A DNA stretch of 49,528 bases, taken from positions 1 to 49,528 of the forward strand of contig NZ_QFFU01000036.1 in NCBI RefSeq assembly GCF_003131185.1. The letters are read 5' to 3'. A model generated the notes under the pieces. That model saw only the letters and a program-made list of their open reading frames with translations. It did not search any database and was not told the DNA's origin. Both the position numbers and the translations under genes were made by a program. Below, piece by piece: positions 17,351-25,907 of this stretch; the first letter of the stretch is position 1; each line of letters opens with the position of its first letter. The stretch comes from Pseudomonas ovata (GTDB lineage: Bacteria > Pseudomonadota > Gammaproteobacteria > Pseudomonadales > Pseudomonadaceae).

Positions 17351-18214
17351 ATGTCGTTTCACGCTGTGACCGCGCATCGGGCTCAACTGGGGGAGGGCCC
17401 GTTCTGGGACGCGCCCACTCAGTCGTTGTACTGGGTCAATATCGCCGGCAAACAGGCGCTGCGCCTGATGGACGGGCACTTGCAGGTATGGCAGTTGCCC
17501 GAGCATGTCTCGGCGTTCATCCCCTGTGAAAGCGGCGATGCCCTGGTGACCTTGAGCAGCGGTGTTTATCGCCTCGACCTGGCCACCGAAGCCCTGACGC
17601 TGCTGTGCGTGGCCGACCCTCAAGCGGGCAACCGGGGCAATGAAGCCCGTTGCGACGCCCAGGGTCGCCTGTGGCTGGGCACCATGCAGAACAACATCGG
17701 CGAGCAGGGTGAAGACCTGCCCATCACCCGACGCTCCGGCGGCCTGTTTCGCATTGATGCCAATGCGCAGGTTACGCCGTTGCTGAGCGGCCTGGGCATT
17801 CCCAACACCTTGCTGTGGAGCGATGACGGCACACAGGTGCATTTCGGCGACAGCCTGGACGGCACCCTGTACCGGCACGGCATTCAGCCGGACGGCCAGC
17901 TGCATACGGCGCACGTCTGGTTCGGGCCGCATACGCGCGGTGGCCCGGACGGCTCGGCCATGGACGTGCAAGGTTGTATCTGGAACGCGCGCTGGGACGG
18001 CAGTTGCCTGCTGCGGTTAACGCCTGAAGGCCAGGTGGACCGCATCATCGAGCTGCCGGTCAGCCGTCCCACCAGTTGCGTGTTTGGTGGTCCCAACCTT
18101 ACCACCCTGTATATCACCAGTGCCGCCAGCCCTTTGCATCACCCCTTGGATGGTGCGGTGCTGGCCATCGAGGTCGACGTGCCAGGCAAACCCTGTCACC
18201 GCTTTGCCGGTTAA
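17351..18214 (+). CDS. SMP-30/gluconolactonase-family sugar lactonase
   Basis: This 287-residue six-bladed beta-propeller protein of the SMP-30/regucalcin family should hydrolyse the sugar lactone made by the 1-dehydrogenase. Family marks are the metal-ligand Glu in LGEGPFWD (Glu15), the NEARCDAQGRLWLGTM segment and the later GGPDGSAMDVQGCIWNARW, with an Asp metal ligand. AGGAGG stands a few bases before the ATG. It lies between the semialdehyde dehydrogenase and AraF, so L-arabinonolactonase is the most likely role. Specificity cannot be read from sequence. Confidence 0.85.
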   Translation: MSFHAVTAHRAQLGEGPFWDAPTQSLYWVNIAGKQALRLMDGHLQVWQLPEHVSAFIPCESGDALVTLSSGVYRLDLATEALTLLCVADPQAGNRGNEARCDAQGRLWLGTMQNNIGEQGEDLPITRRSGGLFRIDANAQVTPLLSGLGIPNTLLWSDDGTQVHFGDSLDGTLYRHGIQPDGQLHTAHVWFGPHTRGGPDGSAMDVQGCIWNARWDGSCLLRLTPEGQVDRIIELPVSRPTSCVFGGPNLTTLYITSAASPLHHPLDGAVLAIEVDVPGKPCHRFAG

Positions 18215-18253
18215 ACCCCAAGACTTGAAAAACAACAACAAGGAGTCACCCGT

Positions 18254-19258
18254 ATGAATCGTCGTCGTGGTTTGCGTTCCCTGTGCTGCGCCGCTGTGGC
18301 GGTCTCGGCCATGAGCTTGAGCGGGCTGTTGCTGGCCGCTGAAGAAGTGAAGATTGGCTTTTTGGTCAAGCAAGCCGAAGAGCCGTGGTTCCAGACCGAG
18401 TGGGCCTTCGCCGAAAAAGCCGGCAAGGAGCACGGTTTCACCGTGATCAAGATCGCCGTGCCGGATGGCGAAAAAACCCTTTCGGCCATCGACAGCCTGG
18501 CCGCCAATGGCGCCAAGGGCTTTGTGATCTGCCCGCCGGACGTGTCCCTGGGCCCGGCCATCGTAGCCAAGGCCAAGGCCAATGGCCTAAAAGTGATCGC
18601 CGTGGACGACCGTTTTGTAGACGCCAAAGGCGCCTTCATGGAAAACGTGCCGTACCTGGGCATGGCTGCCTTTGAAGTGGGCCAGAAGCAGGGCGCCGCC
18701 ATGGCCGCCGAAGCGAAAAACCGCGGTTGGGACTGGAAAGACACCTACGCGGTGATCAACACCTTCAACGAACTCGACACCGGCAAGAAACGCACCGACG
18801 GCTCGATCAAATCCCTGGAAGAAGCCGGTATTCCCAAGGACCACATCCTCACTGCCGCGCTTAAAACCCTCGACGTGCCCGGCAGCATGGACGCCACCAA
18901 CTCGGCCCTGGTCAAGCTGCCCAGCGGTGCGAAAAACCTGCTCATCGGCGGCATGAACGACAACACCGTGCTCGGCGGCGTACGTGCCACCGAAAGCGCA
19001 GGCTTCAAGGCAGCCAACGTGATCGGTATCGGCATCAATGGTACCGACGCTATCGGCGAACTGAAAAAAGCCAACAGCGGCTTCTTTGGTTCGATGCTGC
19101 CCAGCCCGCATCTCGAAGGCTACAACACCGCACTGATGATGTACGAGTGGATCACCAAAGGGACTGAGCCGCCGAAGAACACGGCGATTGACGAAGTGAC
19201 CTTGATCACCCGGGCCAACTTCCAGGAAGAACTGACCAAAATCGGACTATGGAAATGA
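18254..19258 (+). CDS. araF: L-arabinose ABC transporter substrate-binding protein
   Basis: This 334-residue periplasmic binding protein captures L-arabinose for import. A signal peptide covers about residues 1-29 (ending SLSGLLLAAEE). The mature protein starts VKIGFLVKQAEEPWFQTEWA, very close to enterobacterial AraF. It keeps further AraF blocks such as AVPDGEKTLSAIDSLAANGA, GGMNDNTVLGGVRATE and GFFGSMLPSPHLEGY. AGGAG precedes the ATG. Its end overlaps the start of the ATPase gene, indicating translational coupling. Confidence 0.93.
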   Translation: MNRRRGLRSLCCAAVAVSAMSLSGLLLAAEEVKIGFLVKQAEEPWFQTEWAFAEKAGKEHGFTVIKIAVPDGEKTLSAIDSLAANGAKGFVICPPDVSLGPAIVAKAKANGLKVIAVDDRFVDAKGAFMENVPYLGMAAFEVGQKQGAAMAAEAKNRGWDWKDTYAVINTFNELDTGKKRTDGSIKSLEEAGIPKDHILTAALKTLDVPGSMDATNSALVKLPSGAKNLLIGGMNDNTVLGGVRATESAGFKAANVIGIGINGTDAIGELKKANSGFFGSMLPSPHLEGYNTALMMYEWITKGTEPPKNTAIDEVTLITRANFQEELTKIGLWK

Positions 19259-20757
19259 CCCCTGCCGCCTTGCGATTCGACGGCATCGGTAAAACCTTCC
19301 CCGGGGTCAAGGCGCTGGATGGCATCAGTTTCATCGCCCACCCGGGGCAGGTGCACGCCTTGATGGGCGAGAACGGCGCGGGCAAGTCGACGCTGCTGAA
19401 AATCCTGGGTGGCGCGTACATCCCCAACAGCGGCACGCTGCAGATCGGCGAGCAGACCATGGCCTTTAAAAACGCCGCTGACAGCATTGCCAGCGGCGTG
19501 GCGGTGATTCACCAGGAACTGCACCTGGTGCCGGAAATGACCGTGGCCGAAAACCTGTTCCTCGGGCATTTACCGTCGCGCTTTGGGGTGGTCAATCGCA
19601 GCCAGTTGCGCAAGCAGGCGCTGGCGTGCCTCAAAGGCCTGGCGGATGAAATTGATCCGCAGGAAAAGCTGGGTCGCCTGTCCCTGGGCCAGCGCCAACT
19701 GGTGGAAATCGCCAAGGCGCTGTCCCGCAGGGCCCATGTGATCGCCTTCGATGAACCCACCAGCAGCCTCTCGGCGCGCGAGATCGACCGCTTGATGGCA
19801 ATCATCACGCGCCTGCGCAATGAAGGCAAAGTGGTGCTGTATGTGTCGCACCGCATGGAAGAAGTGTTCCGCATCTGCAACGCCGTTACGGTGTTCAAGG
19901 ACGGGCGCTACGTGCGCACGTTCGAGGACATGAGCGCGCTGACCCATGACCAGTTGGTGACCTGCATGGTTGGCCGGGATATCCAGGATATCTACGACTA
20001 CCGGCCGCGCGAGCACGGCGACGTGGCGCTCAAGGTCGACGGCCTGCTGGGGCCGGGCCTGCGTGAGCCGATCAGTTTCAATGTGCGCAAGGGCGAGATT
20101 CTCGGCCTGTTTGGCCTGGTCGGAGCAGGGCGTACCGAGCTGTTGCGCCTGCTTAGCGGCCTGGAGCGCTCCAGTGCCGGGCAACTGGAGCTTTGCGGTC
20201 AGGCACTGCGACTGCGTTCACCGCGCGATGCAATCGCTGCTGGCGTGCTGCTGTGCCCGGAAGACCGCAAGAAGGAAGGCATCATCCCGCTGGCCAGCGT
20301 TGCCGAGAACATCAATATCAGTGCGCGTGGCGCTCACACGACTTTTGGCTGGCTGCTGCGTGATGGCTGGGAGAAGGACAACGCTGACCATCAGATCAAG
20401 GCGATGAAGGTCAAGACGCCCAATGCAGGGCAGAAGATCATGTACCTCTCCGGCGGCAATCAGCAAAAAGCCATTCTTGGCCGCTGGCTGTCGATGCCTA
20501 TGAAAGTGTTGCTGCTGGACGAACCGACCCGTGGCATCGATATCGGCGCCAAGGCCGAGATTTACCAGATCATCCATAACCTCGCGGCCCAAGGCATTGC
20601 GGTGATTGTGGTGTCCAGCGATCTGATGGAAGTCATGGGCATTTCCGACCGCATCCTGGTGCTCTGCGAAGGCGCACTGCGGGGTGAGCAAGCCCGCGAA
20701 CACGCGACTGAATCCAACTTGCTGCAAATGGCCTTGCCACGCAGCCTGGCGAACTGA
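19249..20757 (+). CDS. araG: L-arabinose ABC transporter ATP-binding protein
   Basis: This 502-residue double-ATPase of the sugar (CUT2) ABC importers powers AraH. The first cassette has Walker A GENGAGKST, signature LSLGQRQLVEIAKAL and Walker B VIAFDEPTS. The second has the degenerate P-loop GLVGAGRTELLRLL, signature LSGGNQQKAILGRWL and Walker B VLLLDEPTRGIDIGAKAEIY. The opening segment (FDGIGKTFPGVKALDGISF) follows AraG closely. The start at 19249 lies inside the end of araF. An ATG at 19255, overlapping the araF TGA as ATGA, is an equally likely start and would shorten the protein by two residues. Confidence 0.93.
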   Translation: MEMTPAALRFDGIGKTFPGVKALDGISFIAHPGQVHALMGENGAGKSTLLKILGGAYIPNSGTLQIGEQTMAFKNAADSIASGVAVIHQELHLVPEMTVAENLFLGHLPSRFGVVNRSQLRKQALACLKGLADEIDPQEKLGRLSLGQRQLVEIAKALSRRAHVIAFDEPTSSLSAREIDRLMAIITRLRNEGKVVLYVSHRMEEVFRICNAVTVFKDGRYVRTFEDMSALTHDQLVTCMVGRDIQDIYDYRPREHGDVALKVDGLLGPGLREPISFNVRKGEILGLFGLVGAGRTELLRLLSGLERSSAGQLELCGQALRLRSPRDAIAAGVLLCPEDRKKEGIIPLASVAENINISARGAHTTFGWLLRDGWEKDNADHQIKAMKVKTPNAGQKIMYLSGGNQQKAILGRWLSMPMKVLLLDEPTRGIDIGAKAEIYQIIHNLAAQGIAVIVVSSDLMEVMGISDRILVLCEGALRGEQAREHATESNLLQMALPRSLAN

Positions 20758-20760
20758 GAG

Positions 20761-21735
20761 ATGACTATGACAACCCAAGACAACGCGTTGCCCTCGGCAC
20801 GCAAGCCTATGGATATGCGCGCACTGCTCGACAACTGGGCCATGCTGCTCGCCGCCGTGGGCATCTTTGTGCTCTGTGCCTTGCTGATCGATAACTTCCT
20901 CTCGCCGCTGAACATGCGTGGCCTGGGCCTGGCGATTTCCACGGTGGGGATTGCCGCCTGCACCATGCTGTTTTGCCTGGCGTCGGGGCACTTCGACCTG
21001 TCGGTGGGCTCGGTGATCGCCTGCGCCGGGGTGGTGGCGGCGATTGTGATGCGCGACACCGACAGCGTGATGCTCGGCATCGGCGCCGCACTGGGAATGG
21101 GTTTGATCGTCGGTCTGATCAACGGCATCGTGATCGCCAAACTGCGGGTCAATGCACTGATCACCACGCTGGCGACCATGCAGATCGTGCGTGGGCTGGC
21201 GTATATCTTTGCCGACGGCAAGGCGGTGGGCGTTTCCCAGGAGCAGTTCTTCGTATTCGGCAACGGCCAATTACTGGGCGTGCCGGTGCCGATCCTGATC
21301 ACCATCGTCTGCTTTGTGTTTTTCGGCTGGCTGCTCAACTACACCACCTATGGACGCAACACCATGGCCATCGGTGGCAACCCGGAAGCTGCGCTGCTGG
21401 CGGGCGTCAACGTGGACCGCACCAAGATCCTGATCTTTGCCGTGCACGGTTTGATCGGCGCCTTGGCCGGGGTGATCCTGGCTTCGCGCATGACCTCCGG
21501 CCAGCCAATGATCGGCCAGGGTTTCGAGCTGACGGTGATCTCGGCCTGCGTGCTGGGCGGGGTGTCATTGAGCGGCGGTATCGGAATGATTCGTCATGTG
21601 ATCGCCGGCGTGTTGATCCTGGCGATCATCGAGAATGCGATGAACCTGAAGAACATCGACACCTTTTATCAGTACGTGATCAGGGGTTCGATTTTGCTGC
21701 TGGCCGTGGTCATCGACCGCATGAAACAACGCTGA
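20761..21735 (+). CDS. araH: L-arabinose ABC transporter permease
   Basis: This 324-residue inner-membrane permease has about eight to ten helices and belongs to the BPD_transp_2 family (AraH/RbsC). Family blocks are GHFDLSVGSVIACAGVV, INGIVIAKLRVNALITTLAT and the cytoplasmic ATPase-contact region YGRNTMAIGGNPEAALLAGV. It begins 3 bases after the araG stop with GAGAG as ribosome-binding site. It closes the araFGH unit and is followed by a REP doublet, which probably marks the operon end. Confidence 0.92.
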   Translation: MTMTTQDNALPSARKPMDMRALLDNWAMLLAAVGIFVLCALLIDNFLSPLNMRGLGLAISTVGIAACTMLFCLASGHFDLSVGSVIACAGVVAAIVMRDTDSVMLGIGAALGMGLIVGLINGIVIAKLRVNALITTLATMQIVRGLAYIFADGKAVGVSQEQFFVFGNGQLLGVPVPILITIVCFVFFGWLLNYTTYGRNTMAIGGNPEAALLAGVNVDRTKILIFAVHGLIGALAGVILASRMTSGQPMIGQGFELTVISACVLGGVSLSGGIGMIRHVIAGVLILAIIENAMNLKNIDTFYQYVIRGSILLLAVVIDRMKQR

Positions 21736-21757
21736 GGCATGGTCCATGAGGACTGAA

Positions 21758-21840
21758 TGTGGGGGGCGGTCTTGCTCGCGAATGCGCAGTGTCGATCTGT
21801 TCCTGACACACCGCAGTTGCGAGCAGGTCCGTTACCACAG
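21758..21840. repeat. Pseudomonas REP doublet (REPIN)
   Basis: The block starts TGTGGGGGGCGGTCTTGCTC and continues GCGAATGCG. After a short spacer it ends with a partly matching inverted copy, CGCAGTTGCGAGCAGGTCCG then TTACCACAG. This layout (GTGGGAGCGGGCTTGCTCGCGA-type arms facing each other) is the well-known REP/REPIN element of fluorescent pseudomonads, here somewhat decayed. It lies between the convergent ends of araH and the epimerase gene, the usual place for these elements. Confidence 0.8.
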
Positions 21841-21842
21841 TT

Positions 21843-22991
21843 TTAATCGGCGGAGAATTTGAAGACGGTGTTCTGGGTGTAGGTCTGCCCAGGGTTCAGG
21901 CGGGTCGAGGCAAACCTGGGCTGGTTGGGTGCATCTGGATAGTGCTGGGTCTCCAGGGTGAAACCACTCCAGTGCAGGTAAGTCTTGCCGGCCTTGCCCT
22001 TGACCGAGCCGTCGAGGAAGTTGCTGGTATAGAACTGCACACCCGGTTCGGTGGTGTAGAGCTGCAACCGCCGCCCCGACTCGGGGTCATGCACTTCGGC
22101 CGCCAGTTGCTTCACGTCACCCTGGGAGTCCAGCGCCCAGTTGAAGTCAAACCCGCCTTGTTTGGGCTCGGCAAACTTTAGCTGTGGATGGTCGTCCTTG
22201 ATGTGCTGGCCGATCGGCGTCGGTTTCAGGAAGTCCATCGGCGTGCCTTTCACTGGCGCCACTTCGCCGGTCGGAATCAAGGTGGCGTTCACCGGCGTGT
22301 AATGGCTGGCGTGCAAGGTGGCGACTTGCTTGAGAATATCGCCATTACCCGCGCCGGCCAGGTTGAAGTAACTGTGGTTGGTGAGGTTGAGCACCGTCGG
22401 TTTGTCGGTGGTGGCCTTGTAGGCGATGTGCAGTTCGTTGTTCTCGTTGAGGCTGTAGGTGACTTCGGTCTTCAGATTGCCAGGAAAGCCCATCTCACCG
22501 TCCTTGGACAGGTAGGTGAGGGTGACACCCACCGAGTCCTTGCCCTTGACCTCGGCGGCCTTCCATAACTGCTTGTCAAAGCCTTGCGCGCCGCCATGCA
22601 AGGCGTTGGGGCCATCGTTGAGTGGCACCTGGTAGCGTTTGCCGTCCAGCTCAAAGGCACCGCCGGCCAGGCGATTGCCGAAGCGGCCGATGGTCGCGCC
22701 GAAAAACGCCGTGCCGGCCTGATACCCCTGCACATCGTCAAAGCCCAGCACCACGTCGTCGACCTTGCCGTTTTTGTCCGGCACTTTCAGCGACTGCAGC
22801 ACGCCGCCATAAGTGATCACCGTGGCTTGCATGCCGTGGCTGTTACGCAGGATGTACTGCTCGACGGCCGTGCCGTCGTTGGTTTTACCGAAGGGCTTGT
22901 GTTCGCTGGTGAGTCCTGTGGCCTGGGCGCCGCCGCTGGCGATCAACATGGACATGGCGAGACCGGACAACAGATAACGAGGGTGCTTCAT
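21843..22991 (-). CDS. galM: Periplasmic aldose 1-epimerase (mutarotase)
   Basis: This 382-residue galactose mutarotase-like enzyme interconverts alpha and beta sugar anomers. The start at 22991 is preferred over upstream in-frame codons because AAGGAAG precedes it and it gives the signal peptide MKHPRYLLSGLAMSMLIASG ending in AQA. Active-site blocks are visible: NALHGGAQGFDKQLW, LTNHSYFNLAG (catalytic His) and the C-terminal LETQHYPDAPNQP (Glu base). Placed beside AraFGH and a sugar dehydrogenase, it probably supplies the anomer that is imported or oxidised. It converges with araH and diverges from the SDR gene. Confidence 0.9.
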   Translation of the reverse strand: MKHPRYLLSGLAMSMLIASGGAQATGLTSEHKPFGKTNDGTAVEQYILRNSHGMQATVITYGGVLQSLKVPDKNGKVDDVVLGFDDVQGYQAGTAFFGATIGRFGNRLAGGAFELDGKRYQVPLNDGPNALHGGAQGFDKQLWKAAEVKGKDSVGVTLTYLSKDGEMGFPGNLKTEVTYSLNENNELHIAYKATTDKPTVLNLTNHSYFNLAGAGNGDILKQVATLHASHYTPVNATLIPTGEVAPVKGTPMDFLKPTPIGQHIKDDHPQLKFAEPKQGGFDFNWALDSQGDVKQLAAEVHDPESGRRLQLYTTEPGVQFYTSNFLDGSVKGKAGKTYLHWSGFTLETQHYPDAPNQPRFASTRLNPGQTYTQNTVFKFSAD

Positions 22992-23023
22992 GGTCGAACT
23001 TCCTTTTGTTGTTTTGGCTGGAA

Positions 23024-23040
23024 TAGTTCTACTAATATGG
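23024..23040. promoter_or_regulatory. Partial match to the sugar-locus operator
   Basis: TAGTTCTACTAATATGG at 23024-23040 resembles TAGTCCTACTATATAGT at 15631-15647. The shared part is TAGT, a pyrimidine, CTACTA, then an AT-rich core. It lies in the divergent region of the epimerase and SDR genes, so the same GntR regulator may act here through a weaker site. Confidence 0.4.
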
Positions 23041-23127
23041 GTATTTTGTCGTTTTGACAGCGAATTTATAGCCTTAAATGCCGTATTTTCAAAATAAAAT
23101 AAGACTAATTGAGCGAGGCAATCCTTC

Positions 23128-23895
23128 ATGACGACTCAGCACGCGATTTATCCCGACCTCGAAGGCAAGACCGTACTGATCTCTGGCGGTGCCTCAGGCA
23201 TCGGCGAATCCATGGTACGGGCCTTCGCGGCCCAAGGCGCCAAGGTGGGTTTTGTCGACCGTGCGCAGAGCGAGGGCGAACGCCTGGCGGCGCTGTTGAG
23301 TTCGCGCGGGCACACCGTGGCGTTCGTGAATTGCGACATCACTGACGAGATCGGCTACAAAGCCGCCATCGACCGCTTCGAACACTCACTGGGGCCGATC
23401 ACCGTGCTGGTGAACAACGCGGCCAATGACGTGCGCCACACGCTCGAAGAAGTCGACTCGCAGATGTTCGACAGGTTGATTTCGGTCAACCTCAAGCACG
23501 CCTTCTTCGCCGCCAAGGCGGTGGTGCCGATGATGAAAAACGCAGGTTGCGGGGCGATCATCAACCTCGGTTCGGTGGGCTGGATGATGGCCTCCGCCGG
23601 CTACCCGGTGTACGCCGCCAGCAAGGCCGCCGCCCACGGTATGACCCGCGCCCTGGCCCGGGAACTGGGGCCGAGCGGCATCCGCGTCAATACCCTGGTG
23701 CCAGGTTGGGTGATGACCGAAAAACAGCTGGCGATGTGGGTCGACGATGCGGCCAGGGAACTGATCAGCCGCAGCCAGTGTTTGCCGGGCAGCGTACTGC
23801 CGGAACACATCGCCAATATGGCGCTGTTTCTCGCCTCCGATGCCTCGGCGATGTGTTCGGCGCAGAACTTTATTGTCGATGGCGGGTGGGTCTGA
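23128..23895 (+). CDS. SDR-family sugar 1-dehydrogenase
   Basis: This 255-residue classical short-chain dehydrogenase has the cofactor motif SGGASGIGES (TGxxxGIG type), the NNAA motif, a catalytic Ser in NLGSVGW and the YAASK Tyr/Lys pair. The C terminus FIVDGGWV is typical. Its nearest functional relatives in such loci oxidise L-arabinose, D-galactose or D-xylose to the 1,5-lactone, which the SMP-30 lactonase then opens. The gene is divergent from the periplasmic epimerase and shares a promoter region carrying a partial copy of the operator. The exact sugar is inferred from AraFGH. Confidence 0.85.
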   Translation: MTTQHAIYPDLEGKTVLISGGASGIGESMVRAFAAQGAKVGFVDRAQSEGERLAALLSSRGHTVAFVNCDITDEIGYKAAIDRFEHSLGPITVLVNNAANDVRHTLEEVDSQMFDRLISVNLKHAFFAAKAVVPMMKNAGCGAIINLGSVGWMMASAGYPVYAASKAAAHGMTRALARELGPSGIRVNTLVPGWVMTEKQLAMWVDDAARELISRSQCLPGSVLPEHIANMALFLASDASAMCSAQNFIVDGGWV

Positions 23896-23941
23896 GTCGG
23901 AGCACTTTTGCTCAGGCAACACAGACCCACTCGACTGGAAG

Positions 23942-24075
23942 CGCAGACGCCAGGTGGCTGATATTCCTGGACGACCTGGACTTTGAAGGGTTTGGAATCG
24001 GTGTGTCGTTGGCGCATGGGGATTCTGACGTCAAAGGTAAAAGCGTTCGCTTGAAAAATCGTGGACGCTGTTGCC
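23942..24075 (-). pseudogene. IS66-family TnpA 5' remnant
   Basis: Read on the minus strand from an ATG at 24017, the sequence gives MRQRHTDSKPFKVQVVQEYQ then PPGV, after which the similarity stops. This is the N terminus of an IS66 TnpA (helix-turn-helix accessory protein). It matches the fuller copy at 49009-49326 (RHRNSYTKSFKTQVVQACEQ). Similarity also covers the upstream non-coding part to about 24075. It is therefore an IS66 left-end scar just after the SDR gene and marks the edge of the accessory region. Confidence 0.65.
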
Positions 24076-24091
24076 CTTGTTGCTTTTGATG

Positions 24092-24325
24092 ATGGCCCTC
24101 TTTGATCTGACCGTGCGGCAAGCCAAGGCCACCGAGAAAACCTACAGCATCCCCGAAACGGATGGCCCAGGCCTGGTGGTCACACCCACCGGTGGCAAAT
24201 CATGGCATCTGCGCTACAACTGGCTCGGCAGGCAAAAGCGCATCTCCTTGGGCACCTATCCTGAGATGGGGCTGCGTGATGACGCTCGAGAGCTCCTCGC
24301 AAAGGGTCATCAATCCCCATGTTGA
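24092..24325 (+). pseudogene. P4-type integrase, N-terminal fragment
   Basis: The frame reads MALFDLTVRQAKATEKTYSI, then GLVVTPTGGKSWHLRYNWLG and RQKRISLGTYPEMGLRD. This is the Arm-DNA-binding domain (DUF4102) of island and prophage integrases. After DDARELLAKG the frame breaks: a different phase continues as VINPHVERK and stops. Core-binding and catalytic domains are missing. The normal reader of such genes sits at a tRNA end of a genomic island. Here it is a leftover next to the IS66 scar. Confidence 0.75.
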
Positions 24326-24408
24326 GCGCAAATAGAAGCGACAACAGAGCGATGTCACAGATTCTGCCTGCCGAAGTGCTCAGCACTTTCATCAGGATGT
24401 CCTTTTGA

Positions 24409-25629
24409 TCAATGATTCAACGCGGTGATGTGCTCGGCCCTGCCGTGGCGCACACTGACCCAGGTGAGCGCGCCCACCAGAACGGCGCAGAGGATCAGGA
24501 ATGAGCACCAGGCAATGGCGCCATGGCTGCTCGCCCAACCGGTCAACGGTGTTGCGAAGGCCGAGATGCCAAGCTGAAAAGCGCCCAGCAATGCAGCCGT
24601 TGAACCCAGCGCAGTGGTTTGCGAAGACATCACCAGGGTCATCAATGAGGTTTCTGCAATCCCCAATCCAAACAGTGCTATCGCGACACCGGCGGCCAGC
24701 CAGTACAGATCAGAACCCGATACCGCTGCGCCGTAGGCCATGGTAGAACCTGCAAGGATGCAAAAAGCCCCAGCCGTTGCCATACGCGCCAAACCGTACT
24801 TGCCCACCAGCCTGGTAGCCACGATGGCCCCGATAAGAATCGCTATGCCGGTTGCGCCAAACAGCGTACCAAACTGGGCAGCAGGCAGTCCGTATTCATT
24901 CTGATAAACAAAGGTGGCGCCGCCGACATAGGCGAAGAGAAAAAAGAACACGGCTGACAGCGCTAAGGCGGGCCGTAGAAAACGACTGTCTTTTGCGATG
25001 CGCACATACGTGCGCATCGCGCGTCTCATCTTCAATGGCTCGCGCTTTTGCACGGGTAGTGTTTCAGGCAATACAACCATCGAGTTCACCGCCACCAGCG
25101 CACCGAGAACAGCCAGTACCAGCATGACGGCCCGCCATCCGAAATGCGCATCAATGTAGCCACCCAACCCCGGGGCGATGATGGGAGCAACACCTTGGAT
25201 GGTCAGCAGCAGGCCAAAAAGCTTTGCTGCCTGAACGCCCTGAGTGACGTCACGCACCATGCTCATGATGACTACCAACGTCAAAGCACTGCCTATTCCC
25301 TGGGCAAATCGTGCCACGAGTAGCCATTCAAGGCTCGGTGCTGCGCCTGCAAACAATGCACTCAAGCTGAAAAGCAACAAGCCTGCCAACAGTGGACGTC
25401 GGCGGCCCAACGCGTCGACAACCGGCCCGAACAGCAATTGCCCTAGCCCCATCGCCAACAAAAAGACCGTGAGCGTCAGCTGAATACTGGCAACACGCGT
25501 GGAATATTCGACCGCCATTTCGGGCAGACTGGGTAAATACATATCGACGGCTGCGGGTCCCAGTGCGGCGATGGCACCCAAGGCAATGGCAAATTTCAGC
25601 GAAGGATTACCGGGATGACTCTTTTCCAT
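24409..25629 (-). CDS. Bcr/CflA-type MFS drug efflux transporter
   Basis: This 406-residue, 12-helix major facilitator protein of the DHA1 (Bcr/CflA) drug:H+ antiporter group starts FAIALGAIAALGPAAVDMYL with PSLPEMA, typical of the group. The motif A loop GPVVDALGRRRP follows helix 2 and motif C-like GVAPIIAPGLGGYI lies in helix 5. It probably expels a toxic compound. It does not overlap neighbours. Upstream are a promoter-like pair and a palindrome centred on CCTACC/GGTAGG that suits a TetR-type repressor, but no such regulator is adjacent. The start at 25629 has only a distant GGAAG as ribosome-binding site. Confidence 0.88.
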   Translation of the reverse strand: MEKSHPGNPSLKFAIALGAIAALGPAAVDMYLPSLPEMAVEYSTRVASIQLTLTVFLLAMGLGQLLFGPVVDALGRRRPLLAGLLLFSLSALFAGAAPSLEWLLVARFAQGIGSALTLVVIMSMVRDVTQGVQAAKLFGLLLTIQGVAPIIAPGLGGYIDAHFGWRAVMLVLAVLGALVAVNSMVVLPETLPVQKREPLKMRRAMRTYVRIAKDSRFLRPALALSAVFFFLFAYVGGATFVYQNEYGLPAAQFGTLFGATGIAILIGAIVATRLVGKYGLARMATAGAFCILAGSTMAYGAAVSGSDLYWLAAGVAIALFGLGIAETSLMTLVMSSQTTALGSTAALLGAFQLGISAFATPLTGWASSHGAIAWCSFLILCAVLVGALTWVSVRHGRAEHITALNH

Positions 25630-25641
25630 AACAAACTCATG

Positions 25642-25670
25642 ATCAACTTCCTACCGGAAGGTAGGTTGAT
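25642..25670. promoter_or_regulatory. Operator-like palindrome before the MFS gene
   Basis: CCTACC (25650-25655), GGAA and GGTAGG (25660-25665) form a perfect inner inverted repeat, with outer arms ATCAAC (25642-25647) and GTTGAT (25665-25670). It lies 13-41 bases upstream of the transporter start, just downstream of the predicted promoter, where a repressor would block transcription. Confidence 0.5.
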
Positions 25671-25680
25671 GGGTGGGCGA

Positions 25681-25709
25681 GGTTAACGAGACCCCGTAGA
25701 CAAGGTCAA
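25681..25709 (-). promoter_or_regulatory. Sigma70-like promoter of the MFS gene
   Basis: Read on the minus strand, TTGACC (25709-25704) and TTAACC (25686-25681) are separated by exactly 17 bases. They are placed so that transcription would start next to the CCTACC/GGTAGG palindrome. The -10 box is imperfect. Confidence 0.4.
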
Positions 25710-25907
25710 GTCGTTATTTTTTATTGATCAGACAGCACTTGCCAGCGAGCTGGGCATGGCATGGGCACGAAAGTGATTAGGCTTCAGTTCACGGTGCTTC
25801 TTAGGCAACAGCGCGCTGGATGTATCGGCAGATGCTGTCACCTAGCACGCTAGCGATGGGAGCGGAGAGGGTGGTCATCTCGCTCCAGAGATTGTTTCCA
25901 GTGCTAG

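Noticed and set aside
15680..17971. Antisense frame of 763 codons opposite the aldehyde dehydrogenase and lactonase genes
   Set aside because: High-GC genes often leave the opposite strand open; the sense strand has complete catalytic motifs and the antisense product resembles no family.
23128..23895. SDR gene as the missing IacE of the indole pathway
   Set aside because: It is divergent from the epimerase, left of the IS66 scar, and its promoter carries a sugar-locus-like operator, so a sugar dehydrogenase fits better.
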